This document shows positions 33,182-42,007 of a stretch of DNA of 64,000 bases, in pieces. The position numbers were made by a program, and so were the translations under genes. The DNA comes from Arthrobacter endolithicus (lineage in GTDB: Bacteria > Actinomycetota > Actinomycetes > Actinomycetales > Micrococcaceae): NCBI RefSeq assembly GCF_026627425.1, contig NZ_JAPNLH010000003.1, positions 186,001 through 250,000 of the forward strand. The letters run 5' to 3'. Positions within the stretch are counted from its first letter, which is position 1; every line of letters starts with the position of its first letter. Below the pieces are notes generated by a model. It made no database searches. It was not told where the DNA came from and was given only the letters and a program-made list of their open reading frames with translations.

Positions 33182-33442
33182 CTCCGGTCCGCCCTCCATC
33201 GGGAATGGGGCGTGGAGTTCCCGGGGCAGCATCCCGGGGCGACGATAGCTGTAATTTGCCGGTAGACGCTGCTCCCGTCAGCGCTGGAGTGGTGATGGCG
33301 GCCGGCACGGGATCGGGGACCGGTGGCAGGACCGGAGCAGCACCGGATCGGCACCGGATCGGGGAGCCAGCTGGGGTTATACCCCAAATTCGTGTAAAAT
33401 TGAAGGTCTGCCCCGAGCGCGGCAGCAAAACGTCGCAAGCAA

Positions 33443-35047
33443 ATGACCTCCACGAGAGCTGACCAAATGCCCACAGACCTAAGTTTGAACAACGCAAATA
33501 ACGGTGTCCAGGACACCAAAAAACAATCCCGCCCCATCAGGCTTCCGCGGCTCAAACGCCGGCGCCTGGCCGTTGGGGACGTAAACGTCGTAAATAAACC
33601 GATGCTCAGAAAAGCCATCAACGGCACGATCGTCGGCAACACGATGGAATGGTATGACGTTGGTGTTTTCGGTTACCTGATCACCACAATGGGGCCCGTC
33701 TTCCTCCCCCACTCCGACCCGACGGTACGGACCCTGTTTTTGCTGGGGACCTTCGCCGCCACGTTCATTGCCCGTCCCTTGGGTGGGGTGATTTTCGGCT
33801 GGCTGGGCGACAAGATCGGGCGGCAGAAGGTGCTGTCCACCACGCTGCTGATCATGGCCGCTTCAACCTTTGCGCTGGGTCTCATTCCCGGGTATGCACA
33901 GATCGGCATCTGGGCCGCGGTGCTGCTGGTGCTGGTCAAGCTGGTCCAAGGGTTCTCCACCGGCGGCGAGTACGCCGGTGCCACCACGTTCGTGAGCGAA
34001 TACGCACCGGACAAACGCCGCGGATTCTTCGCCAGCTTCCTGGATATGGGCAGCTACATCGGCTTCGCCGCCGGCGCAGTTTTGGTATCCGTCATGCAGC
34101 TGATTGTCGGTCAGGACGCCATGGAGTCCTGGGGCTGGCGCGTGCCGTTCCTGCTGGCCGGCCCGCTGGGCCTGATTGCCATCCACTTCAGGAACAAGAT
34201 TGAGGAATCCCCGCAGTTCCAGGCCACCCTCGACGCACAAGCGGCCGAGTCCAAGGACGCCCAGGCCGCGGATGAAGATGCCGCTAAGGGACCACTCGGA
34301 ATAGTCAGGGCGTACTGGCGGCAGATTGTCCTGGCCATGATCCTCGTCGCGGCGGCGAACACGGTGGGCTATGCCCTGACGTCCTATATGCCGACGTATC
34401 TGACGGAGTCCAAGGGCTACGACGAACTGCACGGCACCATGCTCACCATTCCGGTACTGGTCATCATGGCGGTCTGCATTCCGCTGACCGGCCGGCTCTC
34501 CGACCGGATCGGCCGCCGGCCTGTGCTGTGGACCGGCGCCATCAGCACGGTGGTTCTGGCCCTCCCCGCCTTCATGCTCATCGGTGTGGGCGATGTCTGG
34601 TCCACCCTGCTGGGACTTGCACTCGTTGCGTTCCCGGTGACGTTCTACGTGGCGAACCTGGCCTCGGCCCTGCCGGCACTGTTCCCCACCGCCAGCCGCT
34701 ACGGTGGCATGGGCATCGCCTACAACTTCTCGGTGGCAATCTTCGGGGGAACTACGCCGTTTATCCTCAAGGGGCTGATTTCGCTCACCGGTAACGACAT
34801 GATGCCGGCGTATTACCTGATGGTGACCTCGGCCGTCGGCGCCGTAGCCATTTTCTTCCTGAAGGAATCCGCCGGCAGGCCGCTGCCTGGCTCGATGCCC
34901 AGCGTCGCTTCCGTCGAAGAGGCACACGCGCTGGTTGCCGGTCAGGATGAAAACCCCGATCTGGACCTGGCGGAGATGCCGTTCGATGAGACCTACGAAC
35001 CGGCAACCCCGGGTAAGGGTATTCCCGAGACGGCTCCGGTCGGCTGA
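33443..35047 (+). CDS. MFS metabolite:H+ symporter (MHS family)
   Basis: The 534-residue protein has a charged cytoplasmic head (about 1-55), then twelve helices with the MHS signature: NTMEWYDVGVFGYL in helix 1, GWLGDKIGRQKVL in the 2-3 loop, and VKLVQGFSTGGEYAGATTFVSEYAP, with a Gln/Ala-rich central loop. This subfamily (ProP, KgtP, ShiA) imports proline, betaine, oxoglutarate or similar acids. ATG at 33443 or at 33467 could be the start. A TGTAAAAT-like -10 lies upstream at about 33394. Confidence 0.85.
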   Translation: MTSTRADQMPTDLSLNNANNGVQDTKKQSRPIRLPRLKRRRLAVGDVNVVNKPMLRKAINGTIVGNTMEWYDVGVFGYLITTMGPVFLPHSDPTVRTLFLLGTFAATFIARPLGGVIFGWLGDKIGRQKVLSTTLLIMAASTFALGLIPGYAQIGIWAAVLLVLVKLVQGFSTGGEYAGATTFVSEYAPDKRRGFFASFLDMGSYIGFAAGAVLVSVMQLIVGQDAMESWGWRVPFLLAGPLGLIAIHFRNKIEESPQFQATLDAQAAESKDAQAADEDAAKGPLGIVRAYWRQIVLAMILVAAANTVGYALTSYMPTYLTESKGYDELHGTMLTIPVLVIMAVCIPLTGRLSDRIGRRPVLWTGAISTVVLALPAFMLIGVGDVWSTLLGLALVAFPVTFYVANLASALPALFPTASRYGGMGIAYNFSVAIFGGTTPFILKGLISLTGNDMMPAYYLMVTSAVGAVAIFFLKESAGRPLPGSMPSVASVEEAHALVAGQDENPDLDLAEMPFDETYEPATPGKGIPETAPVG

Positions 35048-35152
35048 CAGCTGCCCTTTGTGACCGCGTCGACCGCGTCTTCAACGGCGGTAACGGCGGT
35101 AAGGAAAATCACGACGGCGTGCACCTCACGGTGCGCGTCGTCGTCGGAGTAA

Positions 35153-35180
35153 CCGTAGCCGTAGCCGTAGCCGTAGCCGT
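35153..35180. repeat. CCGTAG hexanucleotide microsatellite
   Basis: Four complete CCGTAG units plus CCGT lie 27-54 bases beyond the stop of the convergent SDR gene, in the gap after the MFS gene. GGCGGTAA direct repeats occur nearby (about 35083-35103). Confidence 0.85.
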
Positions 35181-35205
35181 TACGAACAATAGGTCGACAC
35201 GAAAA

Positions 35206-35979
35206 CTAGCGTCTGCGCCATCCGGCAGCGGCGCCCAGCCTTTCGGGCAGAAACTTACTGAGCCGGGCAAGCGCCGCGTAGCGCCGGGACGGCACGGACA
35301 CGCTTTTCCCGGCCCAAGCAGCGGCCAGCCCCTCACGCACCACGCGATCGGGATTCAACCACAGCCAGCCAGGGATCTTCGCCGTAGAGGCGCCCATCCG
35401 CTGATGGAACTCGGTGTGAACAAACCCCGGACACACGGCGGTTACGTGCACGCCCCGCGGTCCGTAATTGACGTTCGCCCACTTACTAAAGCTGATGATC
35501 CAGGCCTTCGACGCTCCATAAGTGCCGCGGGGGATGAAGCCGGCCAGACTGGCCACGTTGATGATCATTCCCTGTCCGCGCGCCAGCATGGGCTCCACGG
35601 CAGCGTGCATAAGCTGCATCGGCGCGCTGACCAGGATGGCCAGCTGGTCGGCTTCCTGCTGCACAGTGTTCTGCTCGAACGGTTTCGCCAGGCCGTAGCC
35701 GGCATTATTGACCAAGATGGTCACCGGGTTCTGCGGCTGCGTCAACCGCGCCGCTACAGCGGCGACGCCGGATGCGGTCTGCAGGTCCGCAGAAATGATT
35801 TCCACGTCGATGGCAAAATCCTGGCGCAGCCGCACGGCCTTGGCTTCCAGCCGGGCGGTGTCCCGGGCAACGAGCACCAGGTTGTGCCGTTGTGCGCCGA
35901 GCTGTTGGGCAAATTCTGCACCAAGTCCCGCCGTCGCACCCGTGATCAAGGCAGTTGAGTTGTTCGCAGCGTCAGTCAT
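35206..35979 (-). CDS. Short-chain dehydrogenase/reductase
   Basis: The 257-residue protein is a classical SDR: ALITGATAGLGAEFAQQLG (TGxxxGxG cofactor site, residues 9-27), the NNAGYGL motif (about 90), and the catalytic Ser with YGASKAW (Tyr-x3-Lys, about 154). The C-terminus is Arg/Trp-rich. It is likely NADP-dependent, given the basic residue pattern after strand 2; the substrate is unknown. GGGGGA precedes the ATG. It is monocistronic and convergent with the MFS gene. Confidence 0.9.
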   Translation of the reverse strand: MTDAANNSTALITGATAGLGAEFAQQLGAQRHNLVLVARDTARLEAKAVRLRQDFAIDVEIISADLQTASGVAAVAARLTQPQNPVTILVNNAGYGLAKPFEQNTVQQEADQLAILVSAPMQLMHAAVEPMLARGQGMIINVASLAGFIPRGTYGASKAWIISFSKWANVNYGPRGVHVTAVCPGFVHTEFHQRMGASTAKIPGWLWLNPDRVVREGLAAAWAGKSVSVPSRRYAALARLSKFLPERLGAAAGWRRR

Positions 35980-36043
35980 TCCCCCATGCTACGCAGAACT
36001 CCTGGCTCTAGCCCTGCGTAGGGGTAACGGGCCGCGGCGGACG

Positions 36044-36364
36044 TCAGTCCGTCTCCGGCCAGTCCGTGATCTGGCCGTAGTCCTCGTGACGGCGCAGGAA
36101 CCCGGCGATAAAGGAGCAGTGCGGGATGATCCGCTTGCCGGAGGCAGAAACGTCATCGAGGGCGTAACGCGCCAGAATCTTCGCCATCCCTTTTGCGCGG
36201 GCAGGGTCCATGGTCTCCGTATGCGTGAAATCCACGTGACCGGGTAGCTCACGGAACCGGGCCACACTGGCCAGTTCCCCACCCACCCGCAGTTCATATT
36301 GATGCTGCGCATCGTTGCGCAGCATAGTCACGTCGTTGTGGAATGTCTCGGCCGTGTCATTCAT
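36044..36364 (-). CDS. GNAT-type N-acetyltransferase (YjdJ-like)
   Basis: The 106-residue protein resembles the small YidJ/YjdJ acetyltransferase-like family: it has VDFTHTETMDPARAKGMAKILARYALDDV (acetyl-CoA-binding region with R/G pattern, about 45-75) and the closing KRIIPHCSFIAGFLRRHEDY. It lacks extra domains; the substrate is unknown. Its ATG overlaps the stop of the upstream membrane protein (ATGA). Confidence 0.8.
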   Translation of the reverse strand: MNDTAETFHNDVTMLRNDAQHQYELRVGGELASVARFRELPGHVDFTHTETMDPARAKGMAKILARYALDDVSASGKRIIPHCSFIAGFLRRHEDYGQITDWPETD

Positions 36365-37134
36365 ATATCGACCTTGGCACGGCCGTCCCGTGCTGGCAAT
36401 CCCCGCTCCGAACCACCCCAACCGACCCATGACGGGGCGGGCGCCGGACGGACGGCGGCGGGATGGGACGCGGCGGCCGGTTCAGGTTGCGCCGCGCTGA
36501 CCGGCTCGGCACAAGGGACCCCGGCGGCCAGCTCCGCAGCCGCCAGCCGTTCTTCGAGCCGGGTGACGGCAACAGCATAAACCGCACAGGCCGAATCAGC
36601 GCCCCCGCGGTCAATGGCGCCCTTGGCAACGCCAACACCTCTGCGCAGGATTGCCGCCTCCCGCATGGTCCGGATCAAGACAGCCGTCTCGGCCCGGCGG
36701 ACGTCGGACAGATCCGGATAGTCGATCATTTTGGCCGGGTCCAGTTCATAGTCGCTCCAGCGCGCCAGGACCGCATCGTGCCGGGTGGCCAACGCGCTAA
36801 AGTCACGCGCGTCCGCCCGCCTGCCTAAGCACTGGCGCCGCCGATCATCTTGCCCCGGCGTGCCGCGGTACACCCACGCGCCAACTGTTACCGTCAGCAG
36901 CAACAGCACTGCGCCAGCCACCGGGTTTACGACAGCCGTAATGATCACCGCGGGTAACACAAACGCCAGGCCCAGAAACCCGTGCCAGAAGAGCGCATCG
37001 CCGCGGCACCCGGCCTCGCGGCGCAATTCCTGGCGCAGCGCATAAACCATGACCGCGGTACTGACCCCGGCCACCACGGCGCAACAGAGCAGTTGAAAGA
37101 GCAGTTGAATAGGTCCCGTTGCTGGTAAGGACAC
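36361..37134 (-). CDS. Hypothetical membrane protein
   Basis: I do not recognise a family. The 257-residue product has an N-terminal membrane helix (about 8-30, PIQLLFQLLCCAVVAGVSTAVMV split), two more hydrophobic segments (about 50-90), then a soluble helical region (about 110-215, SALATRHDAVLARWSDYELDP) and a Pro/Ala-rich tail. GTG at 37134 is preceded by GGAGG, and this start is preferred because the longer open frame runs into tRNA-Lys. It is coupled to the downstream acetyltransferase gene. Confidence 0.75.
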   Translation of the reverse strand: MSLPATGPIQLLFQLLCCAVVAGVSTAVMVYALRQELRREAGCRGDALFWHGFLGLAFVLPAVIITAVVNPVAGAVLLLLTVTVGAWVYRGTPGQDDRRRQCLGRRADARDFSALATRHDAVLARWSDYELDPAKMIDYPDLSDVRRAETAVLIRTMREAAILRRGVGVAKGAIDRGGADSACAVYAVAVTRLEERLAAAELAAGVPCAEPVSAAQPEPAAASHPAAVRPAPAPSWVGWGGSERGLPARDGRAKVDI

Positions 37135-37295
37135 TGAGCCACCTCCGGCCGGGGTTTTATCCCCTACCTCAATTGGAGTACTTCGGCCGCGTTTGGTCAA
37201 TGCCCGCTCCGGCGCCCGTGCCGCTTTGGCGAAGACTTTGCCGGCGGACCTGGCAGGGTGCGGCCGGCCGCCGGACGTGAGTGGAGGCTTAATGC

Positions 37296-37332
37296 ACAGC
37301 AGGCCGGCAGCTATCAGCTGCCGGCCTGCTGT
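37296..37332 (-). terminator. Strong hairpin downstream of tRNA-Lys
   Basis: ACAGCAGGCCGGCAGC and GCTGCCGGCCTGCTGT form a perfect 16-bp stem with a five-base loop, just after tRNA-Lys on the minus strand. The T-tract is poor, so it may terminate without one or serve in 3' processing. Confidence 0.65.
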
Positions 37333-37337
37333 ACTGG

Positions 37338-37410
37338 TGGGCCCTATGGGGCTCGAACCCATGACCCACGGATTAAAAGTCCGATGCTCTACCAACTGAG
37401 CTAAAGGCCC
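37338..37410 (-). tRNA. tRNA-Lys (TTT)
   Basis: A 73-nt minus-strand cloverleaf: acceptor GGGCCTT with AGGGCCC, D-arm TAGCTCAGTTGGTAGAGC, anticodon loop CTTTTAA with TTT, T-arm GGTTCGAGCC and discriminator A. Confidence 0.96.
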
Positions 37411-37550
37411 TCACCAGTGCACACCGCTTGCTGCGGCGAACGCTTTTCTACAATAGCGCACACATTGCGCCGCCGGGAATCGTGGTCGTTGACGGCCTTC
37501 GCCGGGCACCTGTTCTCGACCCGTCCGAGGCACAGGAGTAGTCTCGGGGG

Positions 37551-38198
37551 ATGAGTGCAACACAGGGTTCCCAGCCTCCACGGCAGCACAAGCCCAAGCT
37601 GTTTGCCCCTGCGGATTTCGAGCCTTTTGCCGGCGGACCGGACCCGGCCAGGGTCTCGGAGGCAGCTCACCTGGCCGCGCAGGCGCTCGTAAGCCGCGGG
37701 CGGGAAAGCGACGATCCCGCGGTCACAAAGCGGCTGGTCAAACTCGCGGACAGGCAAGGCCTCGAGGCGATCGCGGAACTGTGGGCGCAGAGTCCGGCCC
37801 GTTCACTGCCCGGGGCTCTGTGGCGGCTCTACGCCCTCCGGGCCTCTATGCAACAGGACCCGGAGCGTATTTCGGTCTATTTCCGGGCCGGCCAGGACAC
37901 GGCACAGGTGTCCCGGGCGGTGGCCGGGGTTGCCGAACCGCCCGGCGCTGATGAGCTGAAGACCATGGCTGATGCCATCTTGTCCGGGGCGTTCGACGGC
38001 GAATTTGACGTTGCGCTGGAACGCTCGGCGGCCTTCTGCCGGGTGGTGGCGCTGGGCCAGTCCCGCATTGCGGATGAGCGCGAACACGCCGACGGCGCCC
38101 ACGCTGACCGGCTGACCCGCAATGCCGGCCAGCTGATCCGAACTGCCGAGGACCTGGAACAGGCAGCCGGCTCTTGGCGCCGTGGCGAATTGGATTAG
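37551..38198 (+). CDS. Conserved hypothetical helical protein
   Basis: I do not recognise a characterised family. The 215-residue product is soluble and largely helical, with no signal peptide. A tryptophan- and leucine-rich centre (EAIAELWAQSPARSLPGALW, RLYALRASMQQDPERIS) is followed by an ISVYFRAGQDTAQVSRAVAG segment. It resembles actinobacterial proteins annotated only as hypothetical. GGGGG precedes the ATG. It is followed by a structured inverted repeat and the phosphate-transport genes. Confidence 0.8.
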   Translation: MSATQGSQPPRQHKPKLFAPADFEPFAGGPDPARVSEAAHLAAQALVSRGRESDDPAVTKRLVKLADRQGLEAIAELWAQSPARSLPGALWRLYALRASMQQDPERISVYFRAGQDTAQVSRAVAGVAEPPGADELKTMADAILSGAFDGEFDVALERSAAFCRVVALGQSRIADEREHADGAHADRLTRNAGQLIRTAEDLEQAAGSWRRGELD

Positions 38199-38255
38199 CA
38201 GCACCGGAGCGTTCGGAGCGTCCTGTTGACACAGCTTCGATGAAGTAGAACACTG

Positions 38256-38350
38256 AAGGAGGTGCCGGACTGCGGAACCCCCGGGCTCCATCTTTTAGCC
38301 GCCTAGAGCGGCCTAACGCCGAGAGGCGCTCCCAGTCCGGCACCACCTTT
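38256..38350. repeat. Long inverted repeat enclosing inner hairpins
   Basis: GGTGCCGGACTG (38261-38272) and CAGTCCGGCACC (38333-38344) form a perfect 12-bp stem, extended by AAGG/CCTT after one mismatch. The 60 bases between contain GCCGC-CTAGA-GCGGC (38299-38313) and CGCC-GAGA-GGCG, so a multi-branched fold is possible. It lies in the gap between the hypothetical gene and the DUF47 gene. It could be a mobile palindromic repeat, a terminator or a structured RNA. Confidence 0.65.
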
Positions 38351-38458
38351 GTGTTTCAACTGTGTGTCAACGCGCTCCCGCCAGCGAAGTAAAGTTAGGT
38401 CGTTGCCACAGCCCATCCGGCCGTAGCAACCGTCGGCTCGATCCGGGAGGGACCTATC

Positions 38459-39076
38459 GTGAAGCTGCGCCTGTTCCCGCAGGAAAAAACAGGGCTGCGA
38501 ATTTTGGCCGGGATGGCACAGGAGATTGTCCGCAGCGTCCAAACGCTCTCGGAGTTGCTGGGAGCTCCAGCGAGCGACTTTGCGCCATTGACCGAGCAGA
38601 TGCGCCAACACGAGGCTGCGTCAAGTGACCTCTTGGTGTCCCTCTTGACGCATATGCGGACCAGCTTCATCAATCCGCTGCCCCGGGAAGACCTGTTTGC
38701 GCTGGCCCGTTTCCTCAATGAGGCCAATGAAAAGCTCACGGGCGCGGCGGAGCTGATCTCGCTGAATAAGCTGGAGCGTATTCCCGCCCGGGCCTCCGAG
38801 CAGCTGGAGGTGATTGCCCGGCAGGCCGAGCTCACCGCCGAGGCAATGCGCCGGATGGACAATCTGGAGGAACTGGAGGACTACTGGATTCAGGTCCTGC
38901 GGCTGGCCCGGCGTGCCGAGCACACGCACCGCGTTTTCGTCAGCGAGCTGCTCCGCGATTACAAGGCTGCAGCCTACATCCGGTACCGCGATGTGGCCGA
39001 CCAGCTGGTCAACGTCACCAAGGACATGCGCCAGGTAGCCACCGCGGTAGGCAGCATCATCGTCAAGGAATCCTAG
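38459..39076 (+). CDS. DUF47 family PhoU-like protein (Pit accessory)
   Basis: The 205-residue protein is an all-helical PhoU-like bundle of the TIGR00153/DUF47 family, with the FINPLPREDLFALARFLNEANEKLTGAAEL region typical of it (split by loops) and the terminal YRDVADQLVNVTKDMRQVATAVG helix. These proteins sit beside and modulate Pit transporters. It begins at a GTG at 38459 and ends one base before the pit start. Confidence 0.88.
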   Translation: MKLRLFPQEKTGLRILAGMAQEIVRSVQTLSELLGAPASDFAPLTEQMRQHEAASSDLLVSLLTHMRTSFINPLPREDLFALARFLNEANEKLTGAAELISLNKLERIPARASEQLEVIARQAELTAEAMRRMDNLEELEDYWIQVLRLARRAEHTHRVFVSELLRDYKAAAYIRYRDVADQLVNVTKDMRQVATAVGSIIVKES

Positions 39077-39077
39077 C

Positions 39078-40088
39078 TTGATCACAGCATTCCTGCTGGC
39101 AGTGCTGATCCTTGCCGCCGTTTTCGCCTTCCTGAACGGCTTTCGCGACGTTTCCTCCGCCGTCGCCGTCGCCGTCCGCACTCGGTCGCTGACGCCGAGC
39201 ATCGCCGTCGTACTGGCGGCCTTTTTCAATCTCATCGGAGCGCTGCTCAGCGGCGGCTTCGCCGTTGCGCTTGGCGGCCGGCTCTTTCGTGTCCCGCCCG
39301 GCAGCGCGGGCCTGGGACTTCTGCTGGCGGGGCTGGCCGCGGCGGGCGTGTGGGGAATCTACCAGTGGCGCCGCGGCTACCCCTCGTCTTCCACGCACGC
39401 GCTGATCGGCGGCCTCGGTGGCGCCTCCGTCGCCTCGGTCATGGTAGGACGGGAGCCGTTGCAGGGGCTGGATGTCACGGTACTGATGCTGGTGGTCCTG
39501 CCGCTGCTGCTCTCCCCCGTGATTGCCTTCGCCCTGTCGTTTCTGCTGGTCTATCCGGCCGTCTGGGCGTCGCGGCACAGCCAACCAAGCTTCGTCAACA
39601 AACGTGTCCGGCGGGTGCAGGCTGTCGCGACTGCCGCCGTCGCCTTCGGTCATGGCCTGCAGGACGGGCAACGGACGACGACGGTCCTGCTGTTTGCGCT
39701 GGCGGCCGCCGGGCTGGGTGGGTCAGGCACCGTTCCTATGTGGGTGCTGGCATTTTCCGCCGTCCTGCTCGCCGCCGGCACGCTGGCCGGGGGCTGGCGA
39801 ATTTCGCATACTCTGGGCAGCAGGCTGGCGCGGATCGATCCGATGCGTGGCCTGGTGGCCCAGCTGGTCAGCGCCGTCCTGCTTTTTGTCGGTGCGATCG
39901 GTTTTCACCTGCCGTTATCCACCACCCACACCGTGACGTCGGCGATCATTGGGGCGGGCCTGAACCAGCGGTTCTCGGTGACCAACGGCCGGCTCTGGCT
40001 GCGGATTCTCACCGCGTGGGTGGCCACTCCGCTCGCCGCGGCGGGACTGGGTGGGATCTTTTACCTCGCCATCTCCGCGCTGCTCTAG
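39078..40088 (+). CDS. pit: Inorganic phosphate transporter, PiT family
   Basis: The 336-residue membrane protein has the two Pit repeats: AFLNGFRDVSSAVAVAVRT (first GFxD motif) with SSTHALIGGLGGAS, and a second half with LQDGQRTTTVLL and STTHTVTSAIIGAGL. It imports metal phosphate with protons. The start is TTG at 39078 with AAGGA upstream. It ends ten bases from the convergent pstB end, and the two systems meet tail to tail. Confidence 0.92.
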   Translation: MITAFLLAVLILAAVFAFLNGFRDVSSAVAVAVRTRSLTPSIAVVLAAFFNLIGALLSGGFAVALGGRLFRVPPGSAGLGLLLAGLAAAGVWGIYQWRRGYPSSSTHALIGGLGGASVASVMVGREPLQGLDVTVLMLVVLPLLLSPVIAFALSFLLVYPAVWASRHSQPSFVNKRVRRVQAVATAAVAFGHGLQDGQRTTTVLLFALAAAGLGGSGTVPMWVLAFSAVLLAAGTLAGGWRISHTLGSRLARIDPMRGLVAQLVSAVLLFVGAIGFHLPLSTTHTVTSAIIGAGLNQRFSVTNGRLWLRILTAWVATPLAAAGLGGIFYLAISALL

Positions 40089-40098
40089 ACCCACGGAC

Positions 40099-40896
40099 CT
40101 ACCCGAAGCGGCCTGAAACGTAATCTTCAGTGGATTTCTGCGCGGGGTTATTGAAGATGGTGGTGGTCTGGGCGTATTCGATCAGCTTCCCCGGTTTCCC
40201 CGATCCGGCAATATTGAAGAACGCGGTCATGTCCGAAACACGGGCGGCCTGCTGCATGTTGTGGGTCACAATCACCACCGTGTAACTGTCCTTGAGCTCG
40301 TTGATCAAGTCCTCCACCGCCAACGTGGAGATCGGATCCAGCGCCGAACAGGGCTCATCCATCAGCAGCACCTGCGGCTCCACAGCAATGGCCCGGGCAA
40401 TGCACAGACGCTGCTGCTGGCCGCCGGAGAGCCCCTGGCCTGGCTTATCCAACCGGTCCTTGACCTCATTCCACAGGTTCGCGCCGCGCAGCGACCTTTC
40501 CACCAGCTCGTCGGCTGCGGAGCGGGAAATGCGCCGGTTATTAAGCCGGACCCCCGCCAGCACGTTCTCCTTGATGGACATGGTGGGGAACGGGTTGGGC
40601 CGTTGAAAAACCATCCCGATCTGCCGGCGCACCGTCACCGGGTCAACCCCCGCGCCGTACAGGTCGTCCCCATCCACCAACACCTCGCCGGTAACATGGG
40701 CCCCCGGCAGTACCTCATGCATCCGGTTCAGCGTGCGCAGCAGGGTGGACTTCCCGCAGCCTGAAGGCCCGATAAAGGCCGTCACCGATCTCGGGGCAAT
40801 GTCGATGCTGACATCATGGACGGCCAGGAACTCGCCGTAGTAGACATTGAGGTCTTTGACACTGATGCTCTTGGCAACACCGTTGCTCTTGGACAT
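40099..40896 (-). CDS. pstB: Phosphate ABC transporter ATP-binding protein
   Basis: The 265-residue ATPase has Walker [10 protein letters not shown] (about residue 41), signature [16 protein letters not shown] and Walker [17 protein letters not shown], all intact, plus the PstB-specific [19 protein letters not shown]. It energises high-affinity phosphate uptake. It follows pstA by ten bases and ends the pstSCAB operon. No phoU gene is adjacent. Confidence 0.96.
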   Translation of the reverse strand: MSKSNGVAKSISVKDLNVYYGEFLAVHDVSIDIAPRSVTAFIGPSGCGKSTLLRTLNRMHEVLPGAHVTGEVLVDGDDLYGAGVDPVTVRRQIGMVFQRPNPFPTMSIKENVLAGVRLNNRRISRSAADELVERSLRGANLWNEVKDRLDKPGQGLSGGQQQRLCIARAIAVEPQVLLMDEPCSALDPISTLAVEDLINELKDSYTVVIVTHNMQQAARVSDMTAFFNIAGSGKPGKLIEYAQTTTIFNNPAQKSTEDYVSGRFG

Positions 40897-40906
40897 GTGT
40901 TTCCTT

Positions 40907-42007
40907 CTAACGGGAGGTCTTGGGGGCGAAAATCATGGCGATGATTCGGGCAACCAGGTTCAGTACAATCACCAGCAGCACCAGCAGCAGCGCCGCGCCC
41001 CAGGCCTGGCTGTTGGACAGATCGATGTTCTGACCGGGGAACTTATAGCCGGTATACGCCATCACCGGCAGCGTCTGCATGGGGCCGGAGAGCGGGTTCG
41101 CGTTGAACGAATCGGTGAAGCTGGCCGCCATGAAAATCGGGGCGGTCTCACCGATCACGCGGGCAATAGCCAGCGTGACGCCGGTCGCGATCCCGGCGAT
41201 CGCCGTCGGAATAACAATGCGCACAATGGTGACGTACTTGGTCACTCCGAGCGCGTAGGACGCCTCGCGCAGATCGGCGGGAACCAGACGGAGCATCTCC
41301 TCGCAGGATCGCACCACAGTCGGGATCATTAGGACCGAAAGGGCGACGGCGGCGGAAAGGCCGCTGAACGCTTTAGGTCCGAGCAGCAAGGTGAACAGCG
41401 AAAATGCGAAGAGACCGGCGACGATGGATGGGATGCCCGTCATGACATCGACAAGGAAATTGACCGTGCGCCGGAGCCAGAATGCGGGCTGGGCATATTC
41501 CACCAGGTAGATCGCCGTCAACAGGCCAATCGGCACCGAGAACAGTGTGGCCAATCCGGTGATCTGCAGTGTTCCAACGATCGCCTGCAGCGCCCCCGAG
41601 GACGAGACCAGCTCCAGGGTGTCCGGATTGATTCGGGCCGCTCCCCCGGAGGTGCTGATGAACTCCCAATTCAGGATGCCCAGGCCCTTGCTGACGACCG
41701 TCCAGAGCGTGGAGATCAGCGGCGCCAGTGCCAGCAGGAACGCCACCGTCACCAGTGAACGGATTAAACGGTCCAGCGCCTTGCGCCGGTTCTCCTTCAC
41801 ACGGGAAAGTAAGTAAATCGCGGGTAAATAGAACACACAAGTGAGCGCCAGCAGGGCAAACCAGTTGAAGCCGGTCAGCCCTTGGACCGCTGCGGCAAGG
41901 ATAAAGGCGCCGATCAGGGTGTAGAGACCGGCCCGCTTGGGTAACTGCCGCGTCGTCAGGCGGTTCCGTACGGCGGGATGCCGGAATGCTTCGGTTGCAG
42001 CGGTCAT
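40907..42007 (-). CDS. pstA: Phosphate ABC transporter permease PstA
   Basis: The 366-residue permease has an N-terminal charged head and two closely spaced helices, then the binding-protein-dependent transport domain (about 145-350) with [15 protein letters not shown] and the EAA loop [21 protein letters not shown]. The N-terminal extension with two extra helices (about 25-65) is longer than in enteric PstA, as is common in actinobacteria. It overlaps pstC by four bases (ATGA). Confidence 0.94.
   Translation of the reverse strand: MTAATEAFRHPAVRNRLTTRQLPKRAGLYTLIGAFILAAAVQGLTGFNWFALLALTCVFYLPAIYLLSRVKENRRKALDRLIRSLVTVAFLLALAPLISTLWTVVSKGLGILNWEFISTSGGAARINPDTLELVSSSGALQAIVGTLQITGLATLFSVPIGLLTAIYLVEYAQPAFWLRRTVNFLVDVMTGIPSIVAGLFAFSLFTLLLGPKAFSGLSAAVALSVLMIPTVVRSCEEMLRLVPADLREASYALGVTKYVTIVRIVIPTAIAGIATGVTLAIARVIGETAPIFMAASFTDSFNANPLSGPMQTLPVMAYTGYKFPGQNIDLSNSQAWGAALLLVLLVIVLNLVARIIAMIFAPKTSR

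Noticed and set aside
33182-33442. Terminator or riboswitch between ptsH and the MFS gene
   Set aside because: The CCCGGGGC and CACCGGATCGG pairs are direct, not inverted, repeats and do not form a hairpin.
37135-37395. N-terminal extension of the membrane-protein frame toward 37395
   Set aside because: It would run through tRNA-Lys and its hairpin; GTG at 37134 has a proper GGAGG site.
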